From contig JAFZOV010000142.1 in the NCBI GenBank assembly GCA_017550445.1, positions 1-12,056 of the forward strand: a DNA stretch of 12,056 nucleotides, given 5' to 3'. Shown here piece by piece: positions 1 to 6,955 of this stretch. A program made the translations under genes and the position numbers. The stretch is from Fibrobacter sp. (GTDB lineage Bacteria; Fibrobacterota; Fibrobacteria; Fibrobacterales; Fibrobacteraceae). Under the pieces are notes generated by a model. That model searched no databases. It saw nothing but the letters and a program-made list of their open reading frames with translations, and was not told where the DNA came from. The first letter of the stretch is position 1. Each line of letters starts with the position of its first letter.

Positions 1-1433
1 ACGGGGTAGTTGAAGTGGCGGCCCAGGTACAGGAAGTTGTTGGCCTTTGCGTACTTGTTGGCAATACCTGCAATCTGGTCTGAAAGCTTGAGCGTCTGTT
101 CCACCAGTTCGGGGAGTTCCTGCATGGCTTTTACGATGTCGGAGCCGGCTTCGAAAGAAAGGCGGCGCTGACGGCCGAGCAACAGGGCGATCATGGCGAG
201 TACAGTCACCTGGCTGGTAAATGCCTTGGTACTGGCCACACCGATTTCGGGGCCTGCATGCAGGTAAACGCCGCCGTCGCTAGTGCGGGCGATGGTAGAA
301 CCCACGCCGTTACAAATGGCAAGTGCGGTGGCGCCCTTCTGCTGGGCTTCCTTGAGGGCGGCCAGGGTGTCGGCGGTTTCGCCGGACTGGCTAATAGCGA
401 GCACGAGTGTACCCGGCTTGATAATCGGATTTCTGTAGCGGAATTCCGAGGCGTATTCCACTTCTACCGGCACGCCGGCCAAGTCCTCGATCATGTATTC
501 GCCCACCATACCGGCGTAGTAGCTGGTGCCGCAGGCGGTAATGATGATGCGGTTGATGTTGCGCAGTTCCTTGATGTTGGTGTCAAGGCCGGCAAGCTTG
601 GCGTTTCCTTCGGCGTACAGCAGGCGGCCACGCATGGTATTGCGGAGCACTTCGGGCTGCTCGAAGATTTCCTTGAGCATAAAGTGGGCAAAGCCGCCCT
701 TGGCGATGGCGTCTGCGTCAAATTCCACGTCCTGCACTTCGTGCTGCACGGGCTGGCTGTGGGTGTTCAGCAGGTTGTAGCCGTCGTTCTTGATTTCGAC
801 GATGTCGTTGTCGTCCAGGTAAACGACTTTCTGCGTGTGCATGATGATGGCAGAAACATCGGATGCCAGGTAGAATTCGTTCTGGCCGATACCCAGAATG
901 AGCGGTGATCCGCGGCGGGCGCCAATCAGGGTTCCCGGTTCATCCTTGCAGATGACGGCGAGGCCGAAGGTTCCTTCGATCTTGGAAATAGCCTTGAGTA
1001 CGGCTTCTTTCAAGTTGCCCTTGTAGTAGCGGGCAATCAGGTGGGCAACCACTTCGGTGTCGGTTTCGGACTTGAATTCGATTCCCTCGGACTGGAGTTT
1101 TCTTTTGAGAATGGCGTAGTTTTCGATAATACCGTTGTGTACAATCGAAATCTTGCCGTCAAAGCTTTGGTGCGGGTGTGCGTTTTGTTCTGTGGGGGCG
1201 CCGTGAGTTGCCCAGCGGGTGTGTGCAATGCCGATATGGCCGTGGAGTGCCTTGCCTTTAAGCTTGTCTTCAAGGGCGGCGATCTTGCCGGAGGCGCGAA
1301 CGGTTTCGATTTGGCCGTCTTCAATAAGGGCTACACCCGAGCTGTCGTAGCCACGGTATTCGAGTTTTTTAAGTCCACCAATCAAGACGGGTAAAGCTTC
1401 GTTTTGGCCGATGTAGCCTACAATTCCGCACAT
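1..1433 (-). CDS. glmS: Glutamine--fructose-6-phosphate aminotransferase (isomerizing), 3' end outside window
   Basis: GlmS makes glucosamine-6-phosphate from fructose-6-phosphate and glutamine in the cytoplasm, the first committed step to UDP-GlcNAc for peptidoglycan and LPS. The protein starts MCGIVGYIG, so Cys2 is the N-terminal glutaminase nucleophile once Met is removed. HTRWATHG follows with Arg73, then NAHPH, the glutaminase signature. The isomerase half begins near residue 290: ACGTSYYAG lies near 302 and AISQSGETADT near 345, the sugar-phosphate-binding loops of the first SIS domain. Spacing matches E. coli GlmS (609 aa) almost residue for residue. About 477 residues are visible; the rest of the second SIS domain and the C-terminal catalytic tail lie beyond base 1. 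The start is set by an AAGGTG Shine-Dalgarno 8-9 nt upstream. The gene is divergent from the FKBP lipoprotein gene. I saw no sign of a glmS ribozyme in the short leader, but did not exclude it by folding. Confidence 0.97.
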   Translation of the reverse strand, partial: MCGIVGYIGQNEALPVLIGGLKKLEYRGYDSSGVALIEDGQIETVRASGKIAALEDKLKGKALHGHIGIAHTRWATHGAPTEQNAHPHQSFDGKISIVHNGIIENYAILKRKLQSEGIEFKSETDTEVVAHLIARYYKGNLKEAVLKAISKIEGTFGLAVICKDEPGTLIGARRGSPLILGIGQNEFYLASDVSAIIMHTQKVVYLDDNDIVEIKNDGYNLLNTHSQPVQHEVQDVEFDADAIAKGGFAHFMLKEIFEQPEVLRNTMRGRLLYAEGNAKLAGLDTNIKELRNINRIIITACGTSYYAGMVGEYMIEDLAGVPVEVEYASEFRYRNPIIKPGTLVLAISQSGETADTLAALKEAQQKGATALAICNGVGSTIARTSDGGVYLHAGPEIGVASTKAFTSQVTVLAMIALLLGRQRRLSFEAGSDIVKAMQELPELVEQTLKLSDQIAGIANKYAKANNFLYLGRHFNYP

Positions 1434-1469
1434 AGTAAAGACACCTTCTTTTGTTAACGAAATGCAATA

Positions 1470-1487
1470 TACCAATTTATTTTGGTA
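1470..1487. repeat. Small inverted repeat in the glmS/FKBP divergent region
   Basis: TACCAA and TTGGTA form a perfect 6-bp inverted repeat with a 6-nt AT spacer in the 127-bp gap between the two divergent start codons. On the minus strand it abuts a TATATT hexamer (1466-1471) that could be a -10 element for glmS, so it might be an operator or just promoter composition. I found no convincing -35 for either gene. Confidence 0.3.
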
Positions 1488-1560
1488 AAAAAGGGTTACA
1501 TGTGGTCTTTTGTCGTAAGATTTTGTTATTTTTCGTTTGTCTAACAAAAAAGAGGATAAA

Positions 1561-2496
1561 ATGAACAAAAAACTCATTATTGCTGCGGGTGCGCTCGCTT
1601 TTGCCCTGACCGGTTGTGACCAGTTGTGCCAGGGTCCCAAGACCAAGACTGCCTTGGTGACCGATAAGGATAAGTACAGCTATGCTCTCGGTGCCCATTT
1701 CGGCAACCAGGCTCGTTTCCAGCTGGTGACTCGCGACTCTATTGACCTCGACCTCGATCTCTTTATCCAGGCTTTCAAGGAACGCTATAACGAAGATTCC
1801 GCTCATTTCTTGATGAACGATTCTACCATCTTCCAGACTCTGACCGACCTTTCTCAGGCCCGTCAGGCTGAAAAGAACAAGAAGGACAGCCTCGCTGCCG
1901 AAGCCAACAAGGCTGCTGGCGAAGCATTCCTCGCTAAGAACAAGACTGAAGAAGGCGTCGTGACCACCGAATCTGGCCTCCAGTACAAGGTAATCACCGA
2001 AGGTACGGGTGCAACTCCGGCCGATGGCGACATCGTCAAGGTCCACTACACCGGTACGCTCCTCGATGGCACCAAGTTCGACAGCTCTGTCGATCGTGGC
2101 GAACCTCTTGAATTCCCGATCGGCGCCGTGATTCCGGGCTGGACCGAAATGCTTAAGCTCATGAAGGTGGGCGGCAAGGTCACCGCTTGGATTCCGAGCG
2201 ACCTCGCTTACGGTCCGCGTGGCCGTGGCCCGCAGATTCCGGGTAACAGCCTCCTCGTGTTCGAAATGGAATTGATCGATACTCATTCTGCCGACGCACC
2301 GGCCGCTGCCGAAGCCCCGAAGGCCGAAGTGAAGAAGGCTGCTGCTCCGAAGGCAGCCCCGAAGGCTGAAAAGAAGGCTGAAGTAAAGCCCGCTGCCGAA
2401 GCTCCGAAGGCTGCTGAAACCGCTAAGCCCGCTGCCGCCGAAGCCCCGAAGGCTGAAGCTCCTGCCGCTCCCGCTGCTCCGGCCGCTGCACAGTAA
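1561..2496 (+). CDS. FKBP-type peptidyl-prolyl cis-trans isomerase, lipoprotein
   Basis: Predicted periplasm-facing lipoprotein of 311 aa that catalyses cis-trans isomerisation of proline bonds and probably acts as a folding chaperone (FkpA/Mip-like layout). Residues 1-18 are a lipoprotein signal peptide with lipobox LTGC and lipidated Cys19. Residues about 35-130 resemble the helical FKBP_N dimerisation segment. The FKBP_C domain spans about 138-241, with VHYTG (161-165), FD (173-174), VIPGW (190-194), AYG (216-218), IPGNS and LVFEMELI, so the active-site pocket residues are present. Residues 243-311 are a low-complexity Ala/Pro/Lys/Glu tail with repeated PKA and AEAPKAE units, unusually long for this family. 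The ATG at 1561 is chosen because GAGGA lies just upstream and it gives a clean signal peptide; an in-frame TTG 24 nt earlier does not. Codons are strongly biased, suggesting high expression. A terminator follows directly. Confidence 0.93.
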   Translation: MNKKLIIAAGALAFALTGCDQLCQGPKTKTALVTDKDKYSYALGAHFGNQARFQLVTRDSIDLDLDLFIQAFKERYNEDSAHFLMNDSTIFQTLTDLSQARQAEKNKKDSLAAEANKAAGEAFLAKNKTEEGVVTTESGLQYKVITEGTGATPADGDIVKVHYTGTLLDGTKFDSSVDRGEPLEFPIGAVIPGWTEMLKLMKVGGKVTAWIPSDLAYGPRGRGPQIPGNSLLVFEMELIDTHSADAPAAAEAPKAEVKKAAAPKAAPKAEKKAEVKPAAEAPKAAETAKPAAAEAPKAEAPAAPAAPAAAQ

Positions 2497-2517
2497 TTCG
2501 CTGGCGTAAGGACTTTG

Positions 2518-2553
2518 AAAATCCCCTTGCTTAACCGCGAGGGGATTTTTTTT
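2518..2553 (+). terminator. Rho-independent terminator after the FKBP gene
   Basis: The stem runs from 2518 to 2530 and pairs with 2537-2549 (AAAATCCCCT against AGGGGATTTT, with a G.U and two more G-C pairs towards the loop). A run of eight T follows within 2546-2553. It lies about 20 nt after the FKBP stop codon. Confidence 0.9.
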
Positions 2554-2622
2554 CGTTTTTAACAAATTCAATTGAAAAATTACTACATTAAAAGCAAATT
2601 ATTAACCTCAGGGAAAGGAAAA

Positions 2623-2754
2623 ATGAAAGAAGAACAAAAACAGAAAAAAGAATATTCGTCTCCCGAGATGAAGATTGTCGAATTGAACCATCAGGCCAAC
2701 TTGCTGCAAGGTAGTGGCTCTGAACCACCTCCTTGGGCTGGCCAAGTCGGCTAA
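2623..2754 (+). CDS. 43-residue small peptide of unknown function (YSSPE...ELNHQANLLQ type)
   Basis: The predicted peptide is 43 aa. It has a very charged N-terminus (MKEEQKQKKE), a central YSSPEMKIVELNHQANLLQ segment and a short Gly/Ser/Pro/Trp-rich tail ending SEPPPWAGQVG. The ATG is preceded by AAAGGA with a short A-rich spacer, like the other plus-strand genes here. It sits between two terminators (2518-2553 and 2766-2792), so it is probably its own transcript. From memory, small proteins with an aromatic-x-x-P-E start and a later L-x-x-Q/E-x-x-LL-x-x-S motif are common in Bacteroidetes and Fibrobacter genomes and mostly uncharacterised; some have been treated as natural-product precursor-like. 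It has no signal peptide or Cys, and no modifying enzyme is nearby. Its function is unknown. Confidence 0.7.
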   Translation: MKEEQKQKKEYSSPEMKIVELNHQANLLQGSGSEPPPWAGQVG

Positions 2755-2765
2755 TCGAAACTTTT

Positions 2766-2792
2766 CCCCGAGTCCAAGTGGCTCGGGGTTTT
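2766..2792 (+). terminator. Rho-independent terminator after the small peptide gene
   Basis: CCCCGAG (2766-2772) pairs with CTCGGGG (2782-2788), followed by TTTTCT. It lies 12 nt after the peptide stop codon and about 30 nt before the M23 peptidase start, so it would separate the two transcripts. Confidence 0.85.
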
Positions 2793-2812
2793 CTATATTG
2801 GGAAATCATTCC

Positions 2813-2818
2813 GAGGTG
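2813..2818 (+). promoter_or_regulatory. Shine-Dalgarno site fixing the GTG start of the M23 gene
   Basis: GAGGTG ends 3 nt before the GTG at 2822; counted from GAGG the spacing is 5 nt. Starting at 2822 makes the hydrophobic lipoprotein signal peptide begin at the N-terminus, whereas the upstream in-frame GTG at 2714 lies inside the small peptide gene and crosses the terminator. Confidence 0.6.
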
Positions 2819-2821
2819 CCC

Positions 2822-4132
2822 GTGAACCGTCTTTTATTTATTTTGTCTGCGTTTTTCCTGTTTTCGTTGTTCGGTTGCAATGAACAGGGCAAAATTCAAA
2901 ATCTTAAAGATGAAGGCGACAGACTCCGTGCGCAAATCGATTCCCTGACCAACGAAATTGAACAGCTGCAAATGCAGCCTGGCAACTGGTCTGTGCATAA
3001 CGATACCGTCCGGGCGGGCGATGGCCTTTTCCAGGTGCTTGTCCGCATGCAGATTAACGAGAAGGAAAGAGGCAAGATTGTGCTTGCGCTCCAGGATAGC
3101 GTGGAACTTTCCAAGCTGCGGGTGGGGCAGGTCTTTTATGCCGCCATCGACTCCCTTGGTAGTGTTCAGCGATTCCGTTATGCCCCTAACCCGGCTACGG
3201 TTCACATGCTTAGCCGCACCGAGAACGGTTATGTTTACAGTCTGATTCAAAAACCGGTGACTCGCCGCCAGTCTATATTCGAGGGTGCCCTTACCGAAGG
3301 CAGCACCTTGAATGGAACTCTCTTTAAGGTGGGAATTCCTGGCCGCATGGTGGGTATCGTGAGTGGTGTGCTCCAGTGCAAGGTGGCTTTCCCCTTGGCT
3401 CGCGCCGGAGACAAGTTCCGTATTTTGCTTGAAGAAACCTTCTACCAGGATTCTATCTGGATTGACGGACGCGTTGTCTACGCCGAATTTGACGGTCGCA
3501 TCGTGGGGCACCATGAAGCCTTCCGCTACGAAGATCCTGATCCCAAGAGCTCCTTTAACGCCCACTACACTGAAAAGGGTGAAGCCTTGGTCTTTGACGG
3601 GCTTCGTTACCCGCTCGACCGCCTGCATGTTACAAGCGCGTTCGGGTCGCGCATTCACCCCATTACGGGCCAGCGCAAGATGCATGCCGGTATTGACTAC
3701 GGCAGCCCAACGGGCACGCCCGTTTATGCCGTCGCCGAAGGAGTCGTCACGGTTTCGGGCTTTGACCCGTACAGCGGCAACAAGATTGCCATTCGCCACA
3801 GGGACCGCTCCGAAAGCTGGTACATGCACCTTTCTGTTCGCGGCGTAAAGGTGGGCTCCAAGGTGGCTGCGCGCCAGTGCATTGGCCGCGTGGGTTCCAC
3901 GGGCCGTAGCACCGGCCCGCATCTGCATCTCGGTTTCAAGAACGAAAAGGGCACTTGGATCAATCCGGCGTCCAAGACGATGATTGCCGCCCCCAAGCTC
4001 GAAGGGCAGAGGCTTGCTCGCCTAAAGGAGCAGGTGGCCGAAATCCGCAAACAAATAGAGGCGACTCTCGCCGCTCCAGCCGTAAAAGCAAACGACACCA
4101 CCGATGTGATGGTGCGTATGCGTAATTTGTAA
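2822..4132 (+). CDS. M23 family (LytM-type) peptidoglycan endopeptidase, lipoprotein
   Basis: Predicted zinc endopeptidase of 436 aa that cuts peptide cross-links in peptidoglycan, placed in the periplasm by a lipid anchor. The signal peptide ends in SLFGC with Cys19. Residues about 25-55 look like a short coiled coil (LKDEGDRLRAQIDSL...). Residues 60-260 resemble the inhibitory/substrate-gating domains found in front of M23 domains in MepM/Csd3-like enzymes (for example the stretch around GRVVYAEFDGRIVGHHEAFRY). The M23 domain is about 265-390: HAGID gives His288 and Asp292, YMHLS gives His336, and GPHLHL gives His367 and His369, so all expected metal and catalytic residues are present and the enzyme should be active. 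A basic/acidic helical tail follows. The start is GTG at 2822. The gene converges on the S41 protease gene with only 12 nt between stop codons and no obvious terminator. Confidence 0.92.
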   Translation: MNRLLFILSAFFLFSLFGCNEQGKIQNLKDEGDRLRAQIDSLTNEIEQLQMQPGNWSVHNDTVRAGDGLFQVLVRMQINEKERGKIVLALQDSVELSKLRVGQVFYAAIDSLGSVQRFRYAPNPATVHMLSRTENGYVYSLIQKPVTRRQSIFEGALTEGSTLNGTLFKVGIPGRMVGIVSGVLQCKVAFPLARAGDKFRILLEETFYQDSIWIDGRVVYAEFDGRIVGHHEAFRYEDPDPKSSFNAHYTEKGEALVFDGLRYPLDRLHVTSAFGSRIHPITGQRKMHAGIDYGSPTGTPVYAVAEGVVTVSGFDPYSGNKIAIRHRDRSESWYMHLSVRGVKVGSKVAARQCIGRVGSTGRSTGPHLHLGFKNEKGTWINPASKTMIAAPKLEGQRLARLKEQVAEIRKQIEATLAAPAVKANDTTDVMVRMRNL

Positions 4133-4144
4133 TTCCGTTGAAAT

Positions 4145-5581
4145 TTATTTCTTAATGAATTTATATCTCGTCTTCAAATCCCTGAGGGTCGGGATTCGCT
4201 TGCCAGAAGTCTCTTCGCGGGCTTTGGAGAAGTGGTTCAACTTTTGTGTGCCGTAGCCTGCCGTGCGTATAAATGTTCCTTCCTTGGCGAGTTCTACAGC
4301 CTTGGCCATTTGCTGGGCTGGGTCGACAATTTCGAAGTCAGGAACAATGCCTAAGTCGTGGTAGCTATTCCCGTTTTTGTCAACGCCTTGCAATGCGGTA
4401 ATGAGTGCGAGTCCCTGGATGCCTTCTTCGACCGACAATACGGCTTGGCCGATGCCTTTACCGTAAGAGGTGACGCCTACAATCGGGGTCTTCTTGTTTA
4501 CGGAAACGGCAGAAAGGAAAATTTCTGCACAGCTAGCCGAGCTGTCACTGGCCATAAGAACATAGTACCGGTCTTTACCGATTCCGTCATGGGAGGCTGT
4601 ATAGGTGATGGTATCAAGTTTCTGGAAGATTTTCTTGTGACCATCGATTACTGCTGAATCTGAATTTGTCTGAACATCGGTAATGATTGTATCTCCTTCA
4701 GAAAGAAGTTCCCCGGAGACCCTGTTGCATTGATCCGTGTTGCCACCGGGGTTTTGGCGTAAGTCGATGATGGTGGACTTGGCGCCTTCTGTTTTTTGCA
4801 GTGCTTCCAGGAATTCTCCGTAGGTTCCGCCCTTGTTGGATGTTGTTGCCGAAAATTCCAGAATCTCGATCACGGGGATGGAGTCTTCATAATGGAGCTT
4901 TACGGAAGGGACGTGGTATTGCTGAAGTGTAGCGGAAATGGTGATGGTATCTTCGCCACGTATGACTGTAATTTGGACGGTGCGACCCTCTTCGCCGGAA
5001 CAAAGCTTGTCGAAGTTTGTAGGTTTGGAAATGGGGATTCCGTCTACGGATACAATGATATCCCCTTCTTGGAGTCCCGCCGTTTCACTAGGCGAATTTG
5101 GGGCAACTTGGGTGACTACCAGATGCGTGGATTCTGCGTCTGTAACTGCTTCGACCTCAGCGCCGATACCGACGATTTCTTCGGTTTCCATGACATTTTT
5201 GTAGACCTGTTCTGCTACAACAGGGTCGAAGTACTGGGTGAATGGATCGGCCATCTGGTTGTACATGTAGCATATATCGTAATAATCCTCAGTACAGTAG
5301 CCTTTGACGGAGTTGACGTCAGGGGTTCCCTTGCCCATGTAAATAGTGTAGCTTTCTCCGATTTCGTTGCGGGTATGGCCGTAAATGTAGGCGAGGTCAA
5401 GATAGATGAAGTTGTTGTAAAGTTCCAAGTCAAATTCGTTCTTGACATCGTCTATAGGGTATGTGCTGAGATAGATGTCTTCTGTGGATCCTTCTGGACC
5501 GCTGCTGCTAGCGTTGTCGCATCCACAGAAAAACAGCATGGTGGCCATTCCCAAAGAGATGAATGAATACTTCATGTTCAT
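4145..5581 (-). CDS. S41 family (C-terminal processing type) protease, lipoprotein, downstream paralogue
   Basis: Predicted 478-aa PDZ-containing serine protease exported as a lipoprotein. The signal peptide ends FFCGC with Cys21, a weak lipobox. Residues about 45-125 form an N-terminal helical part. A PDZ domain (about 135-220) carries GIGAEVE and GLQEGDIIVSVDG. The S41 catalytic core (about 225-425) has IIDLRQNPGG (271-280), the Ser nucleophile Ser350 in SSASCAEIF and the general base Lys375 in TSYGKGIGQ, 25 residues apart as in E. coli Prc and plant CtpA. Two ATGs are possible (5581 and 5575); AAGGAGG at 5586-5592 is 4 nt from the first and 10 nt from the second, so the start is uncertain by two residues. 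That Shine-Dalgarno overlaps the stop codon of the upstream paralogue, so the two proteases are one operon. Substrate unknown; periplasmic protein processing or turnover is inferred from family. Confidence 0.92.
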   Translation of the reverse strand: MNMKYSFISLGMATMLFFCGCDNASSSGPEGSTEDIYLSTYPIDDVKNEFDLELYNNFIYLDLAYIYGHTRNEIGESYTIYMGKGTPDVNSVKGYCTEDYYDICYMYNQMADPFTQYFDPVVAEQVYKNVMETEEIVGIGAEVEAVTDAESTHLVVTQVAPNSPSETAGLQEGDIIVSVDGIPISKPTNFDKLCSGEEGRTVQITVIRGEDTITISATLQQYHVPSVKLHYEDSIPVIEILEFSATTSNKGGTYGEFLEALQKTEGAKSTIIDLRQNPGGNTDQCNRVSGELLSEGDTIITDVQTNSDSAVIDGHKKIFQKLDTITYTASHDGIGKDRYYVLMASDSSASCAEIFLSAVSVNKKTPIVGVTSYGKGIGQAVLSVEEGIQGLALITALQGVDKNGNSYHDLGIVPDFEIVDPAQQMAKAVELAKEGTFIRTAGYGTQKLNHFSKAREETSGKRIPTLRDLKTRYKFIKK

Positions 5582-5590
5582 GGTTCCTCC

Positions 5591-6892
5591 TTATAAATTC
5601 TCTTGTTCCCCATCAACAAACGCTCCGCCCTCAAAGATGTTTCGAGTGCGCTGGAGGGGGTGGTTCAAGTAGTCGGGAATTGCGGTCTTGGTGACCTTCT
5701 TTCCGTAATATTTTTGAATTGCCTCTAGTCCGCATATGATCGAGGGGGATTTGCAATAGTAGTCGGGAACAATGCCCTTTTTGTGGTAGGACTTGCCTTT
5801 GGGGGTCAAAAATTCAAGATTCGTGATAATGGCAAGGCCTCCGTTCATGGTGTTCCATGTACTTTGTCCGATTCCCTTACCGTAGGTGGTATCGCCGGCG
5901 ATTGGAATTTCGGCGCCTTCTTGGAGGGCTGCCGCGAAGATTTCTGCACAACTTGCGCTATTCCTGTTTACAAGCGCTATAAAATGTTTGCCTTCGCCTG
6001 CATCGCCCGGCACAGCCTTTTCGGATTCGGTGTTGTAGGTGGGGGTGCCGTCGCCTGCAAAGCCTCGCCAGGAGCGGTTGGACAAGATCCCTTTTTCGAT
6101 AAACAGGTCCGCCATGGCGGTGCAGTGCTTTACATGTCCGCCGGGATTGTTGCGCAGGTCAATAAGCCTAGGAGCGGTTGTATTTCTTGTGGCGTTTAAG
6201 TAGGTTGTCAGCTCGCCCAGGGTGCCGTTTTCCTTGTCGACCGTATTGAGCTTGAATGCCGCGATGGTAATGATCTCGATGCCGTTTAAGGTGTCGATGA
6301 AAACGGTAGGGGCGTAGACATCTTCCTTTGTAACGTTGTATGTTGTCGTATCGCCTTGATAGGCGACTTTTATAGAAAGGTTTCTATTGTAGGTGAGAAC
6401 GGAGTCGTAGATGGCTTTGGCTCGGTCGCTTACGATTTCCACGCCGTTTACGTTCAAGATAATGCCGTAGCGAGGAATTCCTGCTCTGCCTGCGGGGCTT
6501 TCGGGGTACACTCGGTAAATGAGGAGCGGGTGTTCGCTTTGCGGGAACGCACTATATTCCATTCCCACGTCGCCGGGCACAATGCTTGTGTTGATTTTGG
6601 TCTTGGTGGCTTCGCTTTTTGCCGGAGGAACGTAGCGCGTGTAGGGATCGGATAACTTACTGTATAGTTCACTTACCGAATCGCCCTGTTCATCCAGCAG
6701 CGGCAGTTCGTCTTCGAACAGGTAGGTTCTTTTCAGTAACCAGTAGTTATACGTGTATTCCGTCGGGGCAGGTGTCGAATCGACCGGCTCGAAGAAGTCG
6801 CTACATGCTGCGAGGAATGTTAGTAAGACGAGAGACGAGAGACGAGAGACGAGAGATGACAACTGTGTAAAACGAATCAAAAAAAAACTCAT
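5591..6892 (-). CDS. S41 family protease, lipoprotein, upstream paralogue with repeat-encoded signal peptide
   Basis: Predicted 433-aa S41 protease. The signal peptide MSFFLIRFTQLSSLVSRLSS... ends in FLAAC with Cys30. Its residues 12-22 are encoded by a tandem GACGAGA array, seen in the protein as LSSLVSR followed by LSSLVLL. There is an N-terminal helical segment (about 45-95), a PDZ region (about 105-190, SPAGRAGIPRYGIILNVNG) and the S41 core with LIDLRNNPGG (243-252), Ser314 in NSASCAEIF and Lys339 in TTYGKGIGQ, again 25 residues apart. It is clearly paralogous to the next gene but shorter. The start is the only nearby ATG; the Shine-Dalgarno is weak (AGGT 5 nt upstream). A T9 run in codons 2-5 and the non-triplet heptamer array are both potential frameshift sites. 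It lies 63 nt after the leucine-rich-repeat gene and 9 nt before the second protease gene. Confidence 0.92.
   Translation of the reverse strand: MSFFLIRFTQLSSLVSRLSSLVLLTFLAACSDFFEPVDSTPAPTEYTYNYWLLKRTYLFEDELPLLDEQGDSVSELYSKLSDPYTRYVPPAKSEATKTKINTSIVPGDVGMEYSAFPQSEHPLLIYRVYPESPAGRAGIPRYGIILNVNGVEIVSDRAKAIYDSVLTYNRNLSIKVAYQGDTTTYNVTKEDVYAPTVFIDTLNGIEIITIAAFKLNTVDKENGTLGELTTYLNATRNTTAPRLIDLRNNPGGHVKHCTAMADLFIEKGILSNRSWRGFAGDGTPTYNTESEKAVPGDAGEGKHFIALVNRNSASCAEIFAAALQEGAEIPIAGDTTYGKGIGQSTWNTMNGGLAIITNLEFLTPKGKSYHKKGIVPDYYCKSPSIICGLEAIQKYYGKKVTKTAIPDYLNHPLQRTRNIFEGGAFVDGEQENL
6827..6861. repeat. Tandem heptanucleotide repeat inside the signal-peptide coding region
   Basis: Four perfect GACGAGA units (6827-6854) are followed by a degenerate fifth unit GATGACA (6855-6861). 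On the minus strand this encodes residues 11-22 of the upstream S41 protease. Seven is not a multiple of three, so gain or loss of one unit shifts the reading frame, while a change of three units adds or removes seven residues. Confidence 0.93.
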
Positions 6893-6905
6893 TTTTTACC
6901 TAAAA

Positions 6906-6950
6906 TCTTTCGTCTTTCGTCTGTAGCCCCGAAGGGGCGTTCTTTCGTCT
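6906..6950. repeat. Heptamer repeats flanking a GC-rich hairpin, between the LRR and protease genes
   Basis: TTTCGTC occurs at 6908-6914, 6915-6921 and 6943-6949. Between the copies is GCCCC-GAA-GGGGC (6926-6938), a 5-bp perfect hairpin. There is no T run on either strand, so a simple terminator is unlikely. The heptamer is one base different from the inverted form of the GACGAGA unit in the protease gene, so the two blocks are inverted relatives flanking that gene's start codon. A REP-like intergenic element is another reading. Confidence 0.75.
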
Positions 6951-6955
6951 AAATC

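Noticed and set aside
1477..2571. 364-codon antisense frame over the FKBP gene
   Set aside because: Ser/Gly/Leu-rich low-complexity translation caused by the codon bias and Ala-rich tail of the real gene.
2834..3928. 364-codon antisense frame over the M23 peptidase
   Set aside because: The plus strand has all LytM motifs and a lipoprotein signal; the antisense frame has none.
6926..6938. Terminator for the LRR gene
   Set aside because: The hairpin is GC-rich but has no T run on either strand; it is better described as part of the repeat block.
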